This document shows, one piece after another, positions 7,817-16,721 of a DNA stretch of 64,000 nt; within the stretch, counting starts at the first letter, position 1, and each line of letters begins with the position of its first letter. The DNA comes from G963668185 sp965237445 (GTDB lineage Bacteria; Chloroflexota; Dehalococcoidia; Lucifugimonadales; G963668185). A model generated the notes under the pieces. That model saw only the letters and a program-made list of their open reading frames with translations, was not told where the DNA came from and did no database searches. The position numbers were made by a program, and so were the translations under genes. Location: NCBI GenBank assembly GCA_965237445.1, contig OZ250142.1:1550001-1614000 (forward strand), written 5' to 3'.

Positions 7817-8218
7817 ATGCCAGTAACAGATCCCATATCGGACATGTTGACGCGTATAAGGAATGCGGTCATGGTGCGCCGTCCCGGCGTTGCCGTGCCG
7901 TCTTCGAAGATGAAGGTCTCTCTTGCGAAAGTTCTCAAGAGCGAAGGCTTCATTGAAAATTACGAAGTCGTAGAGGACAGTTCGCCTCAGGACACCATCC
8001 GCATCCGCCTGCACTACCGTGAGGACGGCCAGCCCTCGATCTTGGGGTTGAAGCGGGTCAGCAAGCCTGGCCTGAGAGTGTATGTTGGCAAGGGAGAGAT
8101 CCCCCGCTACTACGGAGGCCTTGGTGTAGCAATTGTTTCTACATCTAAGGGCGTTATGACCGGCCGCCAGGCTTGGCGTGAAGGCGTTGGCGGCGAACTC
8201 CTTTGTTACGTGTGGTAG
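7817..8218 (+). CDS. rpsH: 30S ribosomal protein S8
   Basis: 16S rRNA-binding assembly protein and spc-operon autoregulator in E. coli. It has 133 residues. The N-terminus PVTDPISDMLTRIRNAVM is conserved. The C-terminal half carries GLRVYVGKGEIPRYYGGLGV and STSKGVMTGRQAW, the family signature. ATG start; rplF follows after 10 bp. Confidence 0.96.
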   Translation: MPVTDPISDMLTRIRNAVMVRRPGVAVPSSKMKVSLAKVLKSEGFIENYEVVEDSSPQDTIRIRLHYREDGQPSILGLKRVSKPGLRVYVGKGEIPRYYGGLGVAIVSTSKGVMTGRQAWREGVGGELLCYVW

Positions 8219-8228
8219 AGGACTAGAA

Positions 8229-8771
8229 ATGTCCAGAGTAGGAATGCAACCCATAGGTCTCCCGGCCGGTGTTGAGGTGGCGATCTCCGGCACGGAAGTC
8301 ACTGTGAAAGGCCCAAAAGGGGCCCTCAGTCAGCGCTTCCACGCCGACATGAGCATCACGCAGGACAACGGTGTGGTTACCGTGGAGAGGCCTTCTGAGG
8401 AGCGGCACCACAAGGCGCTTCACGGCCTTACAAGGACATTGGTGTCCAACATGGTGACGGGCGTAAGCCAGGGCTTCAACAAGAGCCTGGAATTGGTGGG
8501 CGTCGGTTACAGGGTGCAGCAGCGTGGCCAGGGGATCGCTTTGAGCGTGATGCTTAGCTACACGGTCGAAATGGACCCGCTACCTGGCGTCGAACTCGAG
8601 GTGGAGGGCAACAACATAATCCGCGTCCGCGGGAGCGATAAGCAACAGGTTGGTCAGATGGCCGCTCAGATACGCAAGATCAGGCCGCCGAACGTCTATA
8701 CCGGAAAGGGCATTCGCTATCTGGGGGAGCAAGTCCGGCAGAAGCCCGGTAAGAGTGCGAGGAGGGCGTAA
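8229..8771 (+). CDS. rplF: 50S ribosomal protein L6
   Basis: Factor-binding-site protein with two similar beta-alpha domains. ATG 8229 was chosen although the frame stays open upstream into rpsH, because it gives the normal MSRVGMQPIGLPAGVEV and 180 residues. Further landmarks are TVKGPKGALSQRFH in domain 1 and ELVGVGYRVQQRGQ plus IRKIRPPNVYTGKGIRYLGE in domain 2. The stop lies 2 bp before rplR. Confidence 0.96.
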   Translation: MSRVGMQPIGLPAGVEVAISGTEVTVKGPKGALSQRFHADMSITQDNGVVTVERPSEERHHKALHGLTRTLVSNMVTGVSQGFNKSLELVGVGYRVQQRGQGIALSVMLSYTVEMDPLPGVELEVEGNNIIRVRGSDKQQVGQMAAQIRKIRPPNVYTGKGIRYLGEQVRQKPGKSARRA

Positions 8772-8773
8772 CG

Positions 8774-9142
8774 TTGCCAAGGGATCGTATCGGAGGCGGC
8801 GCACGAAGTATCCGGCACGCTCGGGTCCGCCAGAAGGTTGCAGGGACCTCGGAGCGTCCTCGACTGTGCGTGTTTCGCAGTCTGAAGCACATCTACGCTC
8901 AGGTTGTTGACGATGAGCGCGGGATCACAATAGCAGCCGCATCCAGCTCTGACACAGATGTCAAGGAGAGCAGAGGCGGCAAGAACAAGACGGCCGTGTC
9001 GGCGGGAGTCGGAACGCTCGTGGCCAGCCGGGCAAAGGAATGCGGCATAACCTCCGTGGTGTTCGACCGTGGCGGTTACAAGTACCACGGCAGAATACGT
9101 GCCCTTGCTGATGCAGCAAGGGAAGGAGGACTGGTCTTTTAG
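8774..9142 (+). CDS. rplR: 50S ribosomal protein L18
   Basis: 5S rRNA-binding protein of the central protuberance. Its 122 residues match the family. TTG start. RHARVRQKVAGTSERPRLCV, followed by SLKHIYAQVVDDERGITIAAASS, and the C-terminal VVFDRGGYKYHGRIRALADA are conserved L18 segments. It abuts rplF and rpsE with 2-bp gaps. Confidence 0.96.
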   Translation: MPRDRIGGGARSIRHARVRQKVAGTSERPRLCVFRSLKHIYAQVVDDERGITIAAASSSDTDVKESRGGKNKTAVSAGVGTLVASRAKECGITSVVFDRGGYKYHGRIRALADAAREGGLVF

Positions 9143-9144
9143 CC

Positions 9145-9684
9145 ATGGCAATGACATTTAGAAGCGGTAGGCGTGATGACGATCTTGAAGATTCTCCGTT
9201 ACAGGAGCGGGTCGTCAGGATCTCTCGTGTAGCTCAGGTCGCCAAGGGTGGTCGTCACCTCAGCTTCAACGCGGGAGTTGTGGTAGGTGATGGCGAAGGG
9301 ACCGTTGGGATTGGTATGGGCAAGGCGGACGCGGTGCCAGACGCAGTGCGAAAAGGCACGGTCAACGCCAAGAAGAACCTGATAACCGTACCGGTGAAAG
9401 ACGGCACTCTCCCCCACGAGATTACGGCCAAGTTTGGCGCCTCCGTGGTAATGATGAGGCCCGCACCGCCAGGGACAGGCGTCATTGCCGGTGGCGCGGT
9501 TCGGGCAGTCGTTGAGTTGGCCGGCTTCAAAGACGTAGTAACGAAGGCCAGAAGAAGCACCAACCCCATCAACACAATGAAGGCTGCCTTCAAGGCTCTT
9601 GGGATGCTGAGGCTACCTGAGGAAGAGTTTCGCCGCCGCCGCGGCCTCGTTCAGGCGGTAGCGGAACGAGAGGCGCGCACGTAA
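9145..9684 (+). CDS. rpsE: 30S ribosomal protein S5
   Basis: Decoding-fidelity and mRNA-channel protein with a double-stranded-RNA-binding-like N-terminal domain. It has 179 residues. The core reads VAKGGRHLSFNAGVVVGDGE and GVIAGGAVRAVVELAGFKDV, TKARRSTNPINTMKAAFKAL. The stop overlaps the rpmD ATG by one base. Confidence 0.96.
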   Translation: MAMTFRSGRRDDDLEDSPLQERVVRISRVAQVAKGGRHLSFNAGVVVGDGEGTVGIGMGKADAVPDAVRKGTVNAKKNLITVPVKDGTLPHEITAKFGASVVMMRPAPPGTGVIAGGAVRAVVELAGFKDVVTKARRSTNPINTMKAAFKALGMLRLPEEEFRRRRGLVQAVAEREART

Positions 9685-9869
9685 TGAGCCGGCTCTCTGT
9701 CACGCTGCGGAAAAGCACGATCGGCTTCTCTCGCGATCAGCGCCGGACCGTTGTCGGACTAGGTTTGAGGAAGCTGCATCACACCGTCGAACATGAGGAC
9801 ACACCCTCGATCAGAGGAGCGCTCCACAAAGTACGACACTTGGTCGAAGTAACGGAAATTCAAGACTGA
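9684..9869 (+). CDS. rpmD: 50S ribosomal protein L30
   Basis: Small large-subunit protein of 61 residues, bacterial short form. The sequence VTLRKSTIGFSRDQRRTVVG and LGLRKLHHTVEHEDTPSIRG follows the family pattern (K-S-x-IG, Q-x-x-T-x-xLGL-x-K). It overlaps rpsE by one base. It lies between rpsE and rplO as in most bacteria. Confidence 0.94.
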   Translation: MSRLSVTLRKSTIGFSRDQRRTVVGLGLRKLHHTVEHEDTPSIRGALHKVRHLVEVTEIQD

Positions 9870-9922
9870 CGCCGGCCCGGAAGGCGGCAGACGTCCATTT
9901 GGAAACGGATCCTGGTAGAGAT

Positions 9923-10369
9923 ATGCAGCAACACCATCTAAGGCCGGGCGAAAACGCAAGGCGAGACAGGAAAAGAAGAGGCCGTGGCGACGGCAGTGGC
10001 CATGGAAGCTATTCAGGCCGTGGAATAAAAGGCCAGAACTCGCGTAGCGGCGGTGGCGTTCGCCCGAACTTCGAGGGAGGGCAGCTGCCGATGACCAAGG
10101 CCCTCCCCCACCAGAGAGGGTTCACGAACATCTTCCGCACCTCCTACAGCGGAGTGAATCTGGACAGGCTGAACGCGTTCCCTGCCGATGCCCAGGTCAC
10201 GCCTCAGGTACTTCTGGAGACAGGCGTTCTTCGTAACCTCAATCGCCCCGTCAAGATTCTTGGTCGCGGCGAAGTGGATGTGCCTCTAACCGTGGAGGCG
10301 CATAGATTTTCGGCGACGGCCCGTGCCAAGATTGAGGCCGCCGGCGGGACTGTGACGGAGCTGCGTTAG
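9923..10369 (+). CDS. rplO: 50S ribosomal protein L15
   Basis: Large-subunit assembly protein. The ATG at 9923 is preferred because the product begins MQQHHLRPGENARRDRKRRG, matching the L15 family start; a TTG at 9899 would add eight residues. It has 148 residues. The glycine-rich segment SGRGIKGQNSRSGGGVRPNF is diagnostic. The stop TAG overlaps the GTG of secY by one base. Confidence 0.94.
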   Translation: MQQHHLRPGENARRDRKRRGRGDGSGHGSYSGRGIKGQNSRSGGGVRPNFEGGQLPMTKALPHQRGFTNIFRTSYSGVNLDRLNAFPADAQVTPQVLLETGVLRNLNRPVKILGRGEVDVPLTVEAHRFSATARAKIEAAGGTVTELR

Positions 10370-11706
10370 TGCGTCAGGCCCAGGCAGCAAGGCAGCAGGA
10401 GGTCTCAAGACCTCAGCTCATCCAGTCCATGATCGATGCGATGCGGGTCCCGGACCTGCGAACTCGCATCCTCTTCACACTGGCCATGCTGGTCATTTTC
10501 CGGTTCGTGGCCCACGTGCCCGTGCCCGGGGTCGATACACAAGCGCTGCAACAGGCTTTCGAGCAATCTGCACTACTAGGATTCCTGGACCTCTTCAGCG
10601 GCGGCGCTCTCGCGAACTTGAGTGTAGCCGCGCTCGGCGTCTACCCGTATATCACCGCGTCCATCGTCATGCAGATACTCGTGCCCGTAGTGCCGCAGCT
10701 CAAAGAGCTGTCGCAGGAGGGTGAGTACGGACGCCAGCGCATCAACCAGCTCACGCACTACTTTGCAGTGCCGATCGCGGCGCTGCAGTCTTGGGGTCAG
10801 CTCACGATTCTCAGACAGTCCGGCGTCCTGCCGGGCGTTGACTTCGGCCTGAATCTCGAGACCCTTGCTATGGTCATCTCCATGATTGCCGGCACAATGT
10901 TCCTGGTGTGGCTGGGCGAGCTGATAACAGAGCGAGGCCTCGGCAATGGCATTTCGCTGATTATCTTTGGCGGAATCGTGGCACGGATGCCGTCGATTGT
11001 CGGGCAGGGGTTCCTGGAACGGGACGAGGCAGGCGGGCTGCTTCTCCTGTTGGTCTTCGGCTTCGTCATAATCTACTTCATAGTCGTGTTCACGGAGGCA
11101 CAGCGGCGCATCCCCGTCCAGTACGGGAGGAGCGTGTTCCGTGGCGGGCGAATGCAGAGGCAGTCCGGGTCCACGTTCCTGCCGTTACGAGTTAACTCCG
11201 CGGGGATGATCCCGTTGATTTTCGCGTTCTCCATAATCATCCTGCCGGCCACAGTAGCGAGCTACTTCCGTAATCCGCTCAGTGATGATTTCTTTGCCAG
11301 AACCGCTCGGACCATGTCCGATCTTCTTGATCCAAGCAGCTTCGTGTATTGGGCGGCGGTATTCGTTCTGGTGGTTATCTTCGCGTTCTTCTATACGATT
11401 GTGACCTTCCAACAGCAGAACCTCGCGGAGAACCTGCAGAGGAACGGCGGGTTCATCCCGGGCATCAGGCCGGGGCAGCCGACACAGGCGTATCTGAACA
11501 GAGTGCTGATACGAATAACCTGGGGCGGCGCGCTCTTTCTCGGGGTCGTGGCCGTGCTCCCGTTCTTCGTAACTGCGGCTACCGACGTTCGAGCTCTCAC
11601 CCTGAGCAGCACGAGCCTGCTGATCATGGTTGGCGTCGCTCTGGACACAATGCGACAGCTCGAAGCCCAGCTGCTAATGCGCAACTACGAGGGCTTTTTG
11701 CGATGA
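10369..11706 (+). CDS. secY: Preprotein translocase subunit SecY
   Basis: Channel-forming subunit of the Sec translocon in the cytoplasmic membrane. It has 445 residues with about ten hydrophobic segments. Conserved landmarks include FRFVAHVPVPGVD in the first segment, FSGGALANLSVAALGVYPYI near the plug, EGEYGRQRINQLTHYF and the cytoplasmic loop FIPGIRPGQPTQAYLNRV. GTG start overlapping rplO by one base. It sits between rplO and adk, the standard position. Confidence 0.97.
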   Translation: MRQAQAARQQEVSRPQLIQSMIDAMRVPDLRTRILFTLAMLVIFRFVAHVPVPGVDTQALQQAFEQSALLGFLDLFSGGALANLSVAALGVYPYITASIVMQILVPVVPQLKELSQEGEYGRQRINQLTHYFAVPIAALQSWGQLTILRQSGVLPGVDFGLNLETLAMVISMIAGTMFLVWLGELITERGLGNGISLIIFGGIVARMPSIVGQGFLERDEAGGLLLLLVFGFVIIYFIVVFTEAQRRIPVQYGRSVFRGGRMQRQSGSTFLPLRVNSAGMIPLIFAFSIIILPATVASYFRNPLSDDFFARTARTMSDLLDPSSFVYWAAVFVLVVIFAFFYTIVTFQQQNLAENLQRNGGFIPGIRPGQPTQAYLNRVLIRITWGGALFLGVVAVLPFFVTAATDVRALTLSSTSLLIMVGVALDTMRQLEAQLLMRNYEGFLR

Positions 11707-11743
11707 GGAAGTTTGGTCGAATCCAGGGGCTTGGGAGCCTGAA

Positions 11744-12409
11744 GTGAGAGTTGTGCTACTCGGCCCTCCAGGCGCAGGCAAAGGCACGCAGGCCGCCGAA
11801 TTGGCGCGATTCCTGGGCGTTCCGCACGTGGCGTCAGGCGAACTGTTTCGCGACCATCAGCGCCGCGATACCGAACTGGGCAGGCTGGCCAAGATGTACA
11901 TGGAACGAGGTGTGCTTGTTCCGGACGAGATCACGATCGGCATGGTGAGCCAGTGGATTAGCGATCCGGAGCAATCCGCGGGGTACTTGCTGGACGGCTT
12001 TCCGCGAACCTTGACGCAGGCCGAGGCGCTGGATGAAGGTGCGGCCTACAGCGGGGGATTGAACTGCGTCGCGTCCATCAGTGTGGAAACCAGTGAGCTC
12101 GTGTTGCGCCTGAGCGGACGCTTGATTTGCAGGCAGTGCCAGGCTGTTTACCATCAGAGTTTCGCGGCTCCTGAGTCTCAGGGGAAGTGCGATGCGTGTG
12201 GCGGCGACTTGTACCAGCGCCCTGATGACAGCGAAGAGGCGGTGAAGATTCGGCTGGGCGTGTTTGCGCAAGAGACGGAACCGCTCATTGGCTACTATCG
12301 CGCGCAAGGCAAGCTCGTGGAGGTCCGGGGAGTGGGCAGTATTGACGAGGTCCAGAAGAGGTTGCGCCAGGCCGTGAGTCGCGCGGCCTTCGCGGCAAGG
12401 TCAGGTTGA
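11744..12409 (+). CDS. adk: Adenylate kinase
   Basis: Interconverts AMP + ATP and 2 ADP. It has 221 residues, with a P-loop GPPGAGKGT at residues 7-15. The AMP-binding region includes LDGFPRTLTQAEAL. The LID domain has four cysteines (129, 132, 149, 152) in CRQC and CDAC, predicting a zinc-bound LID as in many Gram-positive-type enzymes. GTG start. It follows secY as in the classical spc operon; map follows after 61 bp. Confidence 0.96.
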   Translation: MRVVLLGPPGAGKGTQAAELARFLGVPHVASGELFRDHQRRDTELGRLAKMYMERGVLVPDEITIGMVSQWISDPEQSAGYLLDGFPRTLTQAEALDEGAAYSGGLNCVASISVETSELVLRLSGRLICRQCQAVYHQSFAAPESQGKCDACGGDLYQRPDDSEEAVKIRLGVFAQETEPLIGYYRAQGKLVEVRGVGSIDEVQKRLRQAVSRAAFAARSG

Positions 12410-12470
12410 ACTCTTGCTACTATTAGAGGCGGGCCTCGTCCTGCCGAGAGCCTAAAGAAGTGAAGAGAGG

Positions 12471-13262
12471 ATGATAAACAACGGACGCCCCGGTGGCATT
12501 ACTATCAAATCAAACAAAGACTTGGAGCTTATGCGTGCGGCGGGTCATGTCGTGTCCGAAGCTAAACGCAAGCTGGCCGAAGCCGTGGAGCCGGGCATAA
12601 CCACCAGGGAGTTGGACGAAGTTGCGGAGGCTGAAATCCGCAGGCACGGTGCCACGCCGTCCTTCAAGGGGTATCTTGGCTTTCCTGCGTCGGCGTGTGT
12701 TTCGATTAACGAGGAGATAGTTCACGGGATTCCGGGACGCCGCGTGGTCCAGGAAGGAGATATTGTTAGCATAGATGTAGGCGCCATAGTCGGAGGCCTC
12801 CACGGAGACAGCGCCTTTACGATTGGTGTGGGCCAGATCTCCGATGAGGCTCAGAGGCTGATAGACACGACTCGCGAATCCTTGCTCGCTGGAATTGCCA
12901 AGGCAAAGGTGGGCGCGCGGATCGGAGAAATCTCCGAAGCGGTCCAGATCTATGCCGAACAGCGCGGCTACGGAGTTGTCCGAAAATATGTCGGCCACGG
13001 AATCGGTTGGGCAATGCACGAAGACCCGCAGGTGCCGAACTACGGCACCGCCGGCAAGGGCCCTTACCTGCGCAAAGGAATGGCCATCTGCATAGAGCCT
13101 ATGCTAAACATTGGAACGTACGACACAATTGAGTTGGAAGACGGTTGGACGGTAGTCACTGCCGACGGTGAACTCTCGGCGCATTTCGAAGACACCATCG
13201 CCATAACGGAAGACGGACCGGAGGTGCTGACAAGCCCTAAGCAGATATTTGTGGGGATATGA
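12471..13262 (+). CDS. map: Methionine aminopeptidase, type I
   Basis: Cotranslational removal of the initiator methionine. It has 263 residues in a pita-bread fold. Metal and catalytic residues are all present: H85, D102, D113, H176, E209 and E240. Landmarks are GYLGFPASACVSINEEIVHG, GHGIGWAMHEDPQVPNYG and MAICIEPMLNIG. There is no N-terminal zinc-finger extension. Its stop overlaps the infA ATG by four bases (ATGA). Confidence 0.96.
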   Translation: MINNGRPGGITIKSNKDLELMRAAGHVVSEAKRKLAEAVEPGITTRELDEVAEAEIRRHGATPSFKGYLGFPASACVSINEEIVHGIPGRRVVQEGDIVSIDVGAIVGGLHGDSAFTIGVGQISDEAQRLIDTTRESLLAGIAKAKVGARIGEISEAVQIYAEQRGYGVVRKYVGHGIGWAMHEDPQVPNYGTAGKGPYLRKGMAICIEPMLNIGTYDTIELEDGWTVVTADGELSAHFEDTIAITEDGPEVLTSPKQIFVGI

Positions 13263-13486
13263 TGGCCAAAAAGACCAAGGAAGCCATAGAGGTTGAAGGC
13301 GAAGTCAGGGAAGCTCTCCCCAACACCACTTTTACCGTGGAGTTGGCGAATGGGCATAACGTACTGGCGTACCTGTCCGGCAAGGTCAGGAAGAACTTCA
13401 TTCGCGTACTGCCCGGGGACAGGGTTCTCGTGGAGTTGTCACCGTACGACTTGACCCGCGGGCGGATCACTTACAGGTTTAGGTAG
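13259..13486 (+). CDS. infA: Translation initiation factor IF-1
   Basis: OB-fold factor that binds the ribosomal A site during initiation. It has 75 residues. The body EVEGEVREALPNTTFTVELA and GKVRKNFIRVLPGDRVLVEL, with the C-terminal TRGRITYRFR, is standard. Two successive ATGs (13259 and 13262) are possible starts; the first overlaps map. It is followed by rpmJ. Confidence 0.97.
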   Translation: MMAKKTKEAIEVEGEVREALPNTTFTVELANGHNVLAYLSGKVRKNFIRVLPGDRVLVELSPYDLTRGRITYRFR

Positions 13487-13531
13487 GCAGGCGTCAACGG
13501 CATAGCCGTTGACGCGAAAACGGAGGATGAG

Positions 13532-13645
13532 ATGAAGGTTTCCGCTTCTGTAAAGGTGCGGTGCGCCAACTGCCGGATCATTCGGCGAAAGGGGAGGGTG
13601 CACGTGATTTGCAGCAACCCCAGGCACAAGCAGAGGCAGGGATAG
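13532..13645 (+). CDS. rpmJ: 50S ribosomal protein L36
   Basis: Very small zinc-ribbon protein of 37 residues. The product is MKVSASVKVRCANC, then RIIRRKGRVHVICSNP and a basic end RHKQRQG. The zinc ligands are C11, C14, C27 and H32, the CCCH form. A strong GGAGGATGAG site precedes the ATG. It lies between infA and rpsM, its usual position. Easy to miss in automatic calls because it is so short. Confidence 0.96.
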   Translation: MKVSASVKVRCANCRIIRRKGRVHVICSNPRHKQRQG

Positions 13646-13655
13646 GAGGCTAAGA

Positions 13656-14036
13656 ATGGCTATAGTCGCTGGCGTAAACATCCCGGACAATAAGCGCGTT
13701 GAGATTTCACTTCGCAGCATCTTCGGCATTGGCGCGTGGCAGGCCAAAGACGTGTGCGACAAGGCGGGCGTCGATGGTAATCCGCGCGTTCGGGAACTGT
13801 CGGAGACAGATCTCAACCTGATTCGTGAGATTGTCGACCGAGAGAAGAGAGTAGAGGGAGATCTGCGGCGTGAAGTGAACATGAACATCCGTCGTTTGAT
13901 CGATATCGGCTCATATCGCGGCTTGAGACACAGGAGAGGGCTGCCCTCCAGGGGACAGCGAACGCGGACCAATGCCAGGCAGAAGCGCGGTCCACGTCGG
14001 CCGGTTGCAGGCAGGAAGAGGACGATGAAGGTGTGA
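13656..14036 (+). CDS. rpsM: 30S ribosomal protein S13
   Basis: Head protein contacting the P-site tRNA. It has 126 residues. AGVNIPDNKRVEISLRSIFG and the C-terminal GLRHRRGLPSRGQRTRTNAR are conserved; the end GPRRPVAGRKR is basic. The preceding AGGAGG site at 13646-13651 overlaps the end of rpmJ. An 82-bp gap separates it from rpsK. Confidence 0.96.
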   Translation: MAIVAGVNIPDNKRVEISLRSIFGIGAWQAKDVCDKAGVDGNPRVRELSETDLNLIREIVDREKRVEGDLRREVNMNIRRLIDIGSYRGLRHRRGLPSRGQRTRTNARQKRGPRRPVAGRKRTMKV

Positions 14037-14118
14037 CCTCTGCGGAGTCCGTTATCGCCTTTGCGAAGGCGGTTGGTTTCACTGCGGGGCTGTCCAAATC
14101 ATTTGAGGAATTGAATAT

Positions 14119-14505
14119 ATGACGAGCAGAAGGCGAACAAGGCGCAGGGTCAGGAAGTCCATTCCCGTGGGCAGGGCATACATACAGTCCACGTTCAACA
14201 ACACGATCATTACGCTGACAGACCCACAGGGCAATGTGTTGGCGTGGGGCAGTTCGGGCACTGCCGGGTTCAGGGGCTCACGCAAGTCGACCGCGTTCGC
14301 GGCGCAGCGCGCGTCTGAGGACGCCGCTCGAAAGGGAATGGAACACGGACTGCGTCAGGTGGCCGTGAACGTTCGCGGGCCAGGCCCGGGCCGTGAGGCT
14401 GCGATCCGCGCCCTCAGTGGGGCCGGACTGCTTGTTACCAGTATCCGGGACGTAACTCCCATTCCGCACAACGGATGCCGTCCCCGCAAGCGAAAGCGCA
14501 ACTAG
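14119..14505 (+). CDS. rpsK: 30S ribosomal protein S11
   Basis: Platform protein near the E-site mRNA. It has 128 residues. AYIQSTFNNTIITLTDPQGN, GFRGSRKSTAFAAQRASEDA and the C-terminal RDVTPIPHNGCRPRKRKR are diagnostic. ATG start. Confidence 0.97.
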   Translation: MTSRRRTRRRVRKSIPVGRAYIQSTFNNTIITLTDPQGNVLAWGSSGTAGFRGSRKSTAFAAQRASEDAARKGMEHGLRQVAVNVRGPGPGREAAIRALSGAGLLVTSIRDVTPIPHNGCRPRKRKRN

Positions 14506-14555
14506 ACGTATACGGCCCGAACAACGGGAAACAGAAGCTTAGAGGCAACAAACAG

Positions 14556-15188
14556 ATGGCAAGATACATAGACCCAGCGTGCAGGCAATGTCGTCGCATC
14601 GGGGATAAGCTGTTCCTGAAGGGGGAACGGTGTCATTCGCCACGGTGCGCCATTGAACGTCGCCGGCGACCGCCGGGCAATCAGCAGCTCAGGCGCAGGC
14701 GCCCATCCGAGCACGCAATTCAATTGCGAGAGAAGCAGAAGGCGAGATGGACTTACGGTGTGCTGGAGCGCCAGTTCCGTAAGTACTATGAAATGGCCCG
14801 GTCGCGTCCAGGTGTGACGGGAGGCAATCTCCTGCAGTTCCTGGAGTCCCGGCTGGACAACGTTGTCTACAGGCTCTCCTTCGCCGACTCTCGCAGGCAG
14901 GCGAGGCAACTCGTCAACCACGGACACTTCAACGTGAACGAAAGGAAAGTTGACATCCCCTCTTTCCTGGTGAGTCCTGGTGACGTAATCACTTGGAAGA
15001 GTGTCAGTTCCGATACCACGCCCGAGTACGTAGCCATGCTTACAGACGGAATTCCAAAGCGGCCGGTCCCCAGTTGGCTGGCCCTGAATTCCGCTGAGCT
15101 TACCGGTGAAGTAACTGCTCAGCCTCAAGTAGATGAAGTTGACACCGGCATAGACGTTCGTTTGATTGTAGAGTTCTACTCTAAGTAA
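14556..15188 (+). CDS. rpsD: 30S ribosomal protein S4, zinc type
   Basis: Primary 16S-binding assembly protein; a possible autoregulator of the alpha operon. Although the frame is open further upstream into rpsK, ATG 14556 gives the family start MARYIDPACRQCRR and 210 residues. Cysteines 9, 12, 26 and 31 form the zinc site of the Cys-rich S4 type. The S4 RNA-binding domain contains ESRLDNVVYRLSFADSRRQA and RQLVNHGHFNVNERKVDIPS. Confidence 0.96.
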   Translation: MARYIDPACRQCRRIGDKLFLKGERCHSPRCAIERRRRPPGNQQLRRRRPSEHAIQLREKQKARWTYGVLERQFRKYYEMARSRPGVTGGNLLQFLESRLDNVVYRLSFADSRRQARQLVNHGHFNVNERKVDIPSFLVSPGDVITWKSVSSDTTPEYVAMLTDGIPKRPVPSWLALNSAELTGEVTAQPQVDEVDTGIDVRLIVEFYSK

Positions 15189-15238
15189 GAGTGACCAGAT
15201 TGCAGCCGAGGGGATTACAGAGACAGGAGCGAGGTTGA

Positions 15239-16324
15239 ATGGCAATTGACTTCCACACATTGGATCACACGGAAATGCTCCCCCAGCAAGAAGAGGAACC
15301 GACACCTGAGCCGCAGATAGAAGTCCTCGAAGACGATGGCAAGTATGGCAAGTTCGCCGTGGAGCCGTTGGAGCAAGGACATGGCGTGACCCTTGGGAAC
15401 CCCATGCGCCGCATCCTGTACAGCTCCCTACAGGGGACTGCCATCTCGTGGGTGAAGATCGAAGGCGTACTTCACGAGTACACCACGATCGAACACATTC
15501 AGGAAGAGGTCTCGGAGATTCTTCTCAACATTAAAGGCGTACGACTCCGCTCCGAGGTAGATCGCCCCGGAAAGCTTCGACTGGAAGTGGCGGGGGAGGG
15601 AGAGGTGTGCGCCGGCGACATCGGGGCAAGTTCCGACTTCGAGGTTGTCAATCCGGAGCATCACATCGCCACGCTGTCTTCGAATGAGGCGAGGATATCC
15701 GTCGAGTTGAACGTAGAGAGAGGCAAGGGCTACGTGGCAGCCCGGCATGGCGACGGTCTGCCCATTGGAGTGTTGCCCATAGACGCTGTCTTCACGCCGA
15801 TTCGTAAGGTTAATTACGCGGTAGAGCGCACGCGCGTTGGCCAACGTACCGACTTTGAACGGTTGGTGCTTGAGGTGTGGACCGACGGTTCAATCTCCCC
15901 TGTTGAGGCGGTGAGGCAGGCCTCGAACACGCTTGTAGAGGGATTCTTCATGTTCGCGAACGTCCAGAAGGGGACCGAAGAGGGCTCGGAGAGCACGATC
16001 ATTGCTCTCAAGATTTCGCCTGAAGACTACAATGTTCCCGTCGAGCGTCTGGAACTCTCTTCGAGGACGTTGAACTGCCTGAAACGCGCGGACATCGATA
16101 AGGTCGGACAGGTGCTGGAGATGAAGCAGGAAGACTTGCTGCAGATCCGCAACTTCGGGGAAAAGTCCCTGGTCGAACTCTACGACAGACTGCGCGAGAG
16201 AGACCTGCTGCCCCCTGAAATAGACCCCAACAACCAGCCGGAGGTGTCTTTGGAGGACATCTCGGTGGACGACGCGCCCGTTGATGTGGAGGAGGAAGTG
16301 CACGCGGGCTCGGCGGAATCATAG
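15239..16324 (+). CDS. rpoA: DNA-directed RNA polymerase subunit alpha
   Basis: Dimerising assembly platform of RNA polymerase. It is 361 residues, slightly longer than the usual ~315-340 because of an N-terminal leader rich in Glu/Pro (residues ~1-30) and an acidic C-terminal tail. The N-terminal domain carries LEQGHGVTLGNPMRRILYSS and EYTTIEHIQEEVSEILLNIK. The C-terminal domain carries VERLELSSRTLNCLKRADI and LLQIRNFGEKSLVEL, the helix-hairpin-helix that binds UP elements. It lies between rpsD and rplQ, the standard order. Confidence 0.97.
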   Translation: MAIDFHTLDHTEMLPQQEEEPTPEPQIEVLEDDGKYGKFAVEPLEQGHGVTLGNPMRRILYSSLQGTAISWVKIEGVLHEYTTIEHIQEEVSEILLNIKGVRLRSEVDRPGKLRLEVAGEGEVCAGDIGASSDFEVVNPEHHIATLSSNEARISVELNVERGKGYVAARHGDGLPIGVLPIDAVFTPIRKVNYAVERTRVGQRTDFERLVLEVWTDGSISPVEAVRQASNTLVEGFFMFANVQKGTEEGSESTIIALKISPEDYNVPVERLELSSRTLNCLKRADIDKVGQVLEMKQEDLLQIRNFGEKSLVELYDRLRERDLLPPEIDPNNQPEVSLEDISVDDAPVDVEEEVHAGSAES

Positions 16325-16353
16325 GCTGGCGAACACAGGAGATATGAGCCCAG

Positions 16354-16707
16354 ATGAGGCATCGAGTAGCCGGTAGACAGCTGAAGCGGCCCACCGCTCA
16401 CCGAATGGCCATGCTGAGAAACATGGTCACAGACCTATTGCGAAACGAGACAATTCGCACGACGGATGCCAAGGCGCGTGAGGTTCGCCGGCTGGCAGAC
16501 AAGTCTATTTCGCTGGGCAAGAAGGGCACTTTGAGTTCACGCAGGCGCGCCATCGCAATGCTCACGGACAAGGACGTTGTTCGGAAGCTGTTCGATGAAC
16601 TGGCGCTAAGATACGAAGACCGGCCTGGCGGTTACACCCGCATTGTCAAGCTGACCCCGCGAAAGGGCGATGCGGCAGAAATGGCTGTGGTGGAGCTTGT
16701 GCCTTAG
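16354..16707 (+). CDS. rplQ: 50S ribosomal protein L17
   Basis: Exit-port protein. It is 117 residues, the normal bacterial length. MRHRVAGRQLKRPTAHRMAM is the diagnostic start; LRNMVTDLLRNETIRTTDAK and the C-terminal GGYTRIVKLTPRKGDAAEMA complete the signature. It directly follows rpoA, closing the alpha operon in the usual way. Confidence 0.97.
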   Translation: MRHRVAGRQLKRPTAHRMAMLRNMVTDLLRNETIRTTDAKAREVRRLADKSISLGKKGTLSSRRRAIAMLTDKDVVRKLFDELALRYEDRPGGYTRIVKLTPRKGDAAEMAVVELVP

Positions 16708-16721
16708 AGGCTGTCCGCCAA